A stretch of 64,000 nt of DNA from Micromonospora_I sp040659735 (GTDB lineage: Bacteria > Actinomycetota > Actinomycetes > Mycobacteriales > Micromonosporaceae): the NCBI RefSeq assembly GCF_040659735.1, contig NZ_JBFANZ010000004.1:124001-188000 (forward strand), written 5' to 3'. Positions 60,070 to 64,000 of the stretch are shown here, in pieces (position 1 is the first letter of the stretch; every line of letters starts with the position of its first letter). The position numbers and the translations under genes are program-made. The notes beneath the pieces are model-generated. The model did no database searches and had not been told where the DNA came from. It saw only the letters and a list, made by a program, of their open reading frames with translations.

Positions 60070-60288
60070 TCAGTCGGTGGGTTCGGTCGGCGTCACCGTC
60101 TGCGCGGAGGTGCGCCGTTCCAGGAACGAGTCGGGGGCCGCGTTCGGGTCGGCTTCGCGGTTGTCCGAGTCGGCCAGGATCGCCTCGGCCTGTGCCTGCG
60201 GGTCGTCACTGCCGACCGCCCGTTCCTCGGGGAGGAGGTGCCGCGCGCGCGACTGGGTACGGTCCTGATCATCGATCTCTGTGCTCAT
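60070..60288 (-). CDS. Small acidic protein of unknown function
   Basis: A 72-residue acidic, disordered-looking protein (DDQDRTQSRARHLLPEERAV, AILADSDNREADPNAAPDSFLERRTS, in part). It resembles small actinobacterial proteins with an AILADSDxR segment that are conserved but unassigned. GGGGGTGG lies just before the ATG at 60288. It is divergent from the leader peptide/DAHP synthase unit. Confidence 0.65.
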   Translation of the reverse strand: MSTEIDDQDRTQSRARHLLPEERAVGSDDPQAQAEAILADSDNREADPNAAPDSFLERRTSAQTVTPTEPTD

Positions 60289-60371
60289 GGCCACCCCCTT
60301 TACCCCATCGCGGCCCCGCGTAGTCATCACCGTCAGCGACGGACGGTCGGACGTCGGGTACTCTTGTCCGC

Positions 60372-60431
60372 GTGGTGCGCTCCTATCGATGGTTTGAGCA
60401 GCCGGCCCTGGCGCCGGTGACTCGGCCATGA
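60372..60431 (+). CDS. Aromatic amino-acid leader peptide
   Basis: A 19-codon frame beginning GTG GTG reads VVRSYRWFEQPALAPVTRP and stops at 60431. The Ser-Tyr-Arg-Trp-Phe run puts Tyr, Trp and Phe within four codons, which is rare in coding DNA. It lies 28 bases before an 11-bp perfect hairpin and 125 bases before a DAHP synthase gene, the first enzyme of aromatic synthesis. No clear ribosome site precedes it; a TACTCT -10-like box 8 bases upstream would make it leaderless. It is inferred to sense charged Tyr, Trp or Phe tRNA. Confidence 0.7.
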   Translation: MVRSYRWFEQPALAPVTRP

Positions 60432-60458
60432 CCTGACGTCACCACCACCAGAGCCGGC

Positions 60459-60485
60459 AAGGGCAGGGACCTCGTCCCTGCCCTT
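60459..60485 (+). terminator. Attenuator hairpin before the DAHP synthase gene
   Basis: AAGGGCAGGGA (60459-60469) pairs perfectly with TCCCTGCCCTT (60475-60485) around a 5-base loop. Only one T follows, so intrinsic termination would be weak, though it may act with a pause. With the leader peptide it forms a ribosome-controlled attenuator. Confidence 0.65.
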
Positions 60486-60556
60486 TCGCATGCGACAAGC
60501 AGCCGGCTCGACCTGGGGACGCCGGCCCCGGGGGTGGCCGGCGGAAGGAGACCTCC

Positions 60557-61651
60557 GTGGCTACCACGGGTACGGGACGCGTCAGCGATCAACGCATCGA
60601 GAAGGTCGTGCCGTTGACGACCCCCGCGCTGCTCCATCACGACCTGCCGCTCGACGAGCCGCTCACCGCGACGGTCGTCGAGGGGCGCCGGGCGGTCGCC
60701 CGGGTGCTCGACCGACAGGACGACCGGTTGCTGGTCGTGGTCGGCCCCTGTTCGGTGCATGATCCGGCCGCCGCGCTGGAGTACGCCCACCGGCTCGCCG
60801 TGACGGCGGGACGCCTCAGCGAGGATCTGCTCGTCGTGATGCGGGTCTACTTCGAAAAGCCCCGGTCGACGGTCGGCTGGAAGGGCCTGATCAACGACCC
60901 CGGCCTCGACGGTTCGGGCGACGTGAACACCGGGCTGCGCGCCGCCCGGACGCTCCTGCTGGAGGTGCTGCGTACGGGTCTCCCGGTGGGCTGCGAGTTC
61001 CTCGACCCGATCACCCCGCAGTACATCGCCGACACGGTGGCCTGGGGTGCGATCGGGGCGCGGACGGTGGAGAGCCAGGTCCACCGGCAACTCGCCTCGG
61101 GCCTGTCGATGCCGATCGGCATGAAAAACCGCCCCGACGGCAGCATCACGACGGCAGTGGACGCGATCCGGGCGGCGGGCGTGCCGCACGTCTTCCCCGG
61201 CATCGACGTGTCCGGCACCCCCGCCATTCTGCACACGCGGGGAAACGCGGACGGTCACCTGGTGCTCCGCGGCGCCCGGAACGCACCCAACTTCCACGCC
61301 GAGGCGGTCGCCGGCGCGCTGGAGCTGCTGCGGGCCGCCGGCCTACCGGAGCGGCTGGTGATCGACGCGAGCCACGACAACAGCGGCAAGGACCACCGGC
61401 GGCAACCACTGGTGGCGGACGACGTCGCCACCCAGCTCGCCGCCGGCGAGCGGGGCATCGTCGGGTTGATGCTGGAGTCTTTCCTCGTGCCCGGCCGGCA
61501 GGACCTCGACCCGACCCGGGAACTCGTCTACGGGCAGTCGATCACGGATGCCTGCCTGGGGTGGGACCAGACCGAGGAGGTTCTGGAGCGGCTGGCCGGG
61601 GCGGTGGCGCGGCGCCGGGCGGTCACGGCCGGCCAGGGCGTCGGCCGGTGA
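60557..61651 (+). CDS. 3-deoxy-7-phosphoheptulonate (DAHP) synthase, class I
   Basis: A 364-residue class I (AroF/G/H type) enzyme. VVVGPCSVHDPAAALEYA, VMRVYFEKPRSTVGWKGLIN, GMKNRPDGS and IDASHDNSGK hold the PEP, E4P and metal residues. It joins PEP and erythrose 4-phosphate in the first step of aromatic amino-acid synthesis. Most actinomycetes rely on class II AroA, so a class I copy behind an aromatic attenuator is notable. AAGGAG lies 7 bases before the GTG start. It is expressed with the leader unit described just upstream. Confidence 0.94.
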   Translation: MATTGTGRVSDQRIEKVVPLTTPALLHHDLPLDEPLTATVVEGRRAVARVLDRQDDRLLVVVGPCSVHDPAAALEYAHRLAVTAGRLSEDLLVVMRVYFEKPRSTVGWKGLINDPGLDGSGDVNTGLRAARTLLLEVLRTGLPVGCEFLDPITPQYIADTVAWGAIGARTVESQVHRQLASGLSMPIGMKNRPDGSITTAVDAIRAAGVPHVFPGIDVSGTPAILHTRGNADGHLVLRGARNAPNFHAEAVAGALELLRAAGLPERLVIDASHDNSGKDHRRQPLVADDVATQLAAGERGIVGLMLESFLVPGRQDLDPTRELVYGQSITDACLGWDQTEEVLERLAGAVARRRAVTAGQGVGR

Positions 61652-61714
61652 GCCGCCGGACGGGCGGAGCGGACGCTCCGCCCGTCAGGCCTCGCGCGGT
61701 ACGGCGCCGGCCGG

Positions 61715-61999
61715 TCAGCGCGCCGCGCGCCGCGCCTCGGGACGGTTGGCGGAGAGACGGGCGGCGATCGCGACGAAGAGGATCGCCAGAGCGACCTGGA
61801 TGAGATGCCGGATCCAGTCGACGCCCTCGGTCGTGCCGACGCCGAGCCAGGTGGCGAGCACACCGCCGATCAGCGCTGCCGCGATACCGACGCCGATCGT
61901 CGCCCAGACCGAGATGTTCTGCCGGCCGGGCATCAGCAGCCGGGCGAGCGAGCCGATGATGGCGCCGGCGATGATCGCCCAGATGATTGTTCCGATCAT
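61715..61999 (-). CDS. GlsB/YeaQ/YmgE family membrane protein
   Basis: A 94-residue protein with three hydrophobic segments (IGTIIWAIIAGAIIGSLARLL, ISVWATIGVGIAAALIGGVL, LIQVALAILFVAIAARL) and the PGRQ motif of this stress-related family. The function is unknown (formerly called transglycosylase-associated). AAGGGAG lies before the ATG. Confidence 0.88.
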   Translation of the reverse strand: MIGTIIWAIIAGAIIGSLARLLMPGRQNISVWATIGVGIAAALIGGVLATWLGVGTTEGVDWIRHLIQVALAILFVAIAARLSANRPEARRAAR

Positions 62000-62169
62000 T
62001 GTTCTCCCTTCGGGCCGCCGTCCGTACGGACCGCGGCGCTGCAAGGAGCTGTGACGGTGGGGTACGGCATGCCCGGGGCGCCCGCGCCGCCGTCTGCGGA
62101 TCAACTCAGCGTAGGACGAGGCGCCGGTGCGGCGTGGCGGAACGACGGCGTCCGGCGTGGCGGAACCGG

Positions 62170-63102
62170 TCAGATGAGCATGTGCAGTCGGGTGGTGGTG
62201 CTGTCCGGCTGGGTGTAGGTCTGCACCAGGTCGCAGAGACGGTTGGCGAGCAGCAGGCCGCGGCCGCGCTCGCTCTGCTCGTCCGGGCGCACCCGCCCCG
62301 CCATCCAGTCACTGATCTCACCGGGCCCGCGCACGTCGCACAGCACCCGCAGGCCCTCCTGCCACACGCGCAGCACCCCGTAGCCGTCGGCGTGGGTGAT
62401 CGCGTTGGTGGCGATCTCGTTGACGGCCATCTGCAGGTCGACGACGCGGATCGGGGCCAGCCCGGCGCGGCGGGCCCGGTCGCCGACGAGGTCACGGACG
62501 GCGGCGAGCCCGAGGGCGTCGAAGGTCAGCTCGGCGGCGGGCACGGTCGGGTCCGGCAGCGGCAGGTTGAGCAGGGCGACGACGGCGTACGGGTCGGCGT
62601 ACCCGTCGTGATGGCGGCGCTCCCCGTCCTCGACGAGCACGGGGTGCGTGCGGCCGGCGTAGAGCAGCACCCCGGCGGGGAGCGCGTTGGCGTCGTACGG
62701 GCAGAGCACGGTGGCCGGGGTCCGGTCCAGCGCGACGTTGATCAGCGCCTCGTGCTGGACGCAGACGGGGATCTCCTCCGGCGACCGGCCGGGCCAGATG
62801 GGTTCACCGACGATCCGCACCGATCGGCCGCGGAACTCGTCCACGAAGGCGCGCAGCACCCAGGGAATGATCCGGTTGGGGTTGCGGCCGGCCTGCGCCA
62901 TGTCCAGGAACCGCACCTCGGCCGCGTCGTCGCCCAACTCTTCGCTGATCAGCTCGACGTGCGACTGCGGCACGGCGACGAGGACCGGCTCGGCGGCGGC
63001 CAGGCCGTCCCGGACGAACGGGACCGTGCCGGCGAGGTAGTCGGCGCGGCCCCGGTAGAAGAGACCTTCGTGAATGAACTCTTCCCTCGTTGGCGAGGTC
63101 AT
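62170..63102 (-). CDS. MEDS and HATPase (anti-sigma kinase-like) protein
   Basis: A 310-residue regulator. The N-terminal ~170 residues form a MEDS domain (HEGLFYRGRADYLAGTVPFV, VLVAVPQSHVELI). The C-terminal part is a RsbW-like ATPase with DLQMAVNEIATNAITHADG (N box) and SERGRGLLLANRLCDLV (G box). It should bind a sigma factor or phosphorylate a STAS partner. The adjacent STAS gene overlaps its start by 4 bases (ATGA), making a partner switch. Actinomycetes carry many such modules, and the target sigma is unknown. Confidence 0.9.
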   Translation of the reverse strand: MTSPTREEFIHEGLFYRGRADYLAGTVPFVRDGLAAAEPVLVAVPQSHVELISEELGDDAAEVRFLDMAQAGRNPNRIIPWVLRAFVDEFRGRSVRIVGEPIWPGRSPEEIPVCVQHEALINVALDRTPATVLCPYDANALPAGVLLYAGRTHPVLVEDGERRHHDGYADPYAVVALLNLPLPDPTVPAAELTFDALGLAAVRDLVGDRARRAGLAPIRVVDLQMAVNEIATNAITHADGYGVLRVWQEGLRVLCDVRGPGEISDWMAGRVRPDEQSERGRGLLLANRLCDLVQTYTQPDSTTTRLHMLI

Positions 63103-63464
63103 GGCGGGTCCACTTCGATGGTGGCCGGTTGCCCCCACAACATATCGATGATGCGCCGGAGTTCGTAAGGTGGGTCGTGCAGGATCATCCGGCGGCCGCC
63201 GCGCAGCCGGCTGGCCCACAGGACCAGTGACGTCGCGCCACCCACATCGATGAAGGTCAGCTCGGTCAGGTCGAGGTGCACGTCACCGGCGTCGCCGAGC
63301 ATCGTCTCCAGCGCCGCGTCGAGAATGTGCCGGGTCGCGCAGTCGACCTCGCCGACCAGCCGGAGCCCGGGACGACCGGGCACGGGCAGGACGGCGAGTT
63401 CCGCTGCGCGCCGGGGCAGTTCGATGACCGGCGTATCGGGCCCGTCGCCGCGCCGTTGCCGCAC
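63099..63464 (-). CDS. STAS-domain anti-anti-sigma factor-like protein
   Basis: A 121-residue STAS protein. LRLVGEVDCATRHILDAALETML and VHLDLTELTFIDVGGATSLVLWASRL (each cited in part) give the STAS fold. The usual phospho-Ser spot (D-S/T-x-G) here reads DVGGATS, so a Thr or Ser close by may be the site. It overlaps the MEDS-ATPase start by 4 bases (ATGA). The GTG at 63464 has GGAGG 9 bases upstream. Confidence 0.82.
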   Translation of the reverse strand: MRQRRGDGPDTPVIELPRRAAELAVLPVPGRPGLRLVGEVDCATRHILDAALETMLGDAGDVHLDLTELTFIDVGGATSLVLWASRLRGGRRMILHDPPYELRRIIDMLWGQPATIEVDPP

Positions 63465-63605
63465 GTCCCGGCACCTCCGATCACCGTGCACGACGCCGTG
63501 ATTCGGCACCGACGAGCCTAGTGCCCACGTCCGCTGAGTCCCATCACCCACACGGGTCCCAACGGATTCGGTCGTTACCGCGACACGGAAGCTGAGCCGG
63601 AATCA

Positions 63606-63646
63606 CAAAAAAGTGCGCCGCCCACGGCAACTGCCGTGGGCGGCGC
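63606..63646 (-). terminator. Intrinsic terminator with U6 tract
   Basis: GCGCCGCCCACGGCA and TGCCGTGGGCGGCGC pair over 15 bp, and the minus strand then reads TTTTTT. A U-tract terminator this clear is rare in such GC-rich DNA. No protein gene on the minus strand leads into it. Confidence 0.85.
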
Positions 63647-63756
63647 GGGTGTCGGTGTGCAGGTCGCCTCTCGGCGAGTGGCACGACGCGGCTCCAGCCG
63701 AACGGTATTCCGCGAGGGCAATGAGGTGAGGCCCGGGGACACTGAACACACCGACA
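63606..63756 (-). ncRNA. Candidate structured RNA upstream of the STAS operon
   Basis: On the minus strand TGTCGGTGTG (63756-63747) pairs with CACACCGACA (63659-63650), enclosing 87 bases that hold CGGCTGGAGCCG and TCGCC-GAGA-GGCGA hairpins. A 15-bp GC hairpin (63646-63615) follows, then six U residues: a canonical intrinsic terminator. It could be a small RNA or a riboswitch-like leader of the STAS/MEDS operon, which starts 142 bases later. The remaining part of the 392-bp gap (63757-63856) shows nothing clear. Confidence 0.55.
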
Positions 63757-63856
63757 GTGGGCACAACCAGCGGACGGTCCGCGGTGTTCCGGGGCGTGGT
63801 GTATCCCGGGTCACTCCCGCCGGGTTTGGTCTTCCGGCCCGCGGGTAGCCGGTCCC

Positions 63857-64000
63857 GTGACCGACGAAACCGCCAGCCACCAGCTGGACGCGCTGCTGGA
63901 TGAGCTCTACCTCGGCAAGGACCGCGTGACGCGGGCGGAGATCCACCGTCGCGCCATCGCGGCCGAACTGCCGGCCGACCTGATGACCCGCATCGGCGCC
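63857..64000 (+). CDS. N-terminal part of a hypothetical protein (runs off right edge)
   Basis: Forty-eight codons are visible, from a GTG: TDETASHQLDALLDELYLG, then KDRVTRAEIHRRAIAAELPA (in part). A small helical actinobacterial family with LDELYLGKDRVTR is known to me only as hypothetical. The start GTG has a weak upstream site. Confidence 0.6.
   Translation, partial: MTDETASHQLDALLDELYLGKDRVTRAEIHRRAIAAELPADLMTRIGA

Noticed and set aside
63575..63946. A 123-codon minus-strand frame across the candidate RNA region.
   Set aside because: It has no ribosome site, reads through the terminator hairpin, and its composition is that of a shadow frame; a structured RNA explains the region better.

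Overview
The window is a 64 kb piece of very GC-rich chromosome with dense short operons, many GTG starts and many 4-base GTGA/ATGA stop-start overlaps. It also has F420-type oxidoreductases, a Lipoprotein_15-repeat lipoprotein, MEDS/STAS regulators and a gatCAB-ligA-mnmA-iscS-etf housekeeping block. This points to an actinomycete, most likely a Micromonosporaceae member close to Micromonospora; that placement is an inference. No phage, plasmid, CRISPR, rRNA or tRNA gene was found.

Layout. 1-2 kb: the 5' end of a probable cello-oligosaccharide binding lipoprotein with two CebR-like boxes, a pRiA4b ORF-3 protein and a RibD-like reductase. 2.1-8.5 kb: a four-gene operon of HerA-like ATPase, SbcD (Mre11), SbcC (Rad50) and a NurA-like nuclease, the archaeal-style end-resection gene set, inside an actinobacterium. 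8.7-14.3 kb: a spermidine-synthase-like gene, an ECF sigma/anti-sigma pair and three envelope proteins likely linked to it. 14.5-23.7 kb: gene scars, gatB, gatA, gatC, a GGDEF-EAL protein, ligA and a membrane-anchored PemK/MazF-like protein. 23.6-24.7 kb: a 1.0 kb decayed TnpB element with 25-bp terminal inverted repeats. 24.9-30.7 kb: VOC protein, MetE-like protein, mnmA, cysteine desulfurase, etfA, etfB. 31-42 kb: small membrane proteins, an IlvG-like ThDP enzyme, enoyl-CoA hydratase, ribokinase, an F420-type LLM enzyme and an ABC ATPase. 42-47 kb: Tat-exported amidase, ROK regulator and NagZ-like hexosaminidase (cell-wall turnover). 47-50 kb: a TetR-controlled membrane operon. 50-57 kb: truncated globin, F420-NADP-type enzyme, NDH-2, CBS protein, pobA with a divergent IclR regulator, asd. 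57-64 kb: paired M16 peptidases, a DAHP synthase behind an aromatic leader peptide and attenuator, GlsB-like protein, and a STAS/MEDS-ATPase switch preceded by a candidate structured RNA.

Four features are not explained by the genes. (1) A family of palindromic repeats built on GTCGATCAAGG sits in at least five intergenic sites and shows a compensatory base change between copies. (2) A second family is built on CGACGATCTTGCAGTT. (3) A 19-codon leader peptide containing Ser-Tyr-Arg-Trp-Phe lies before a perfect hairpin upstream of the DAHP synthase gene. (4) An RNA-like block has a 10-bp closing stem and a U-tract terminator upstream of the STAS operon. Several palindromic operators are also assigned to adjacent ROK, TetR and IclR regulator genes. 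All functional statements rest on reading the sequence and on family knowledge; no database search was run.
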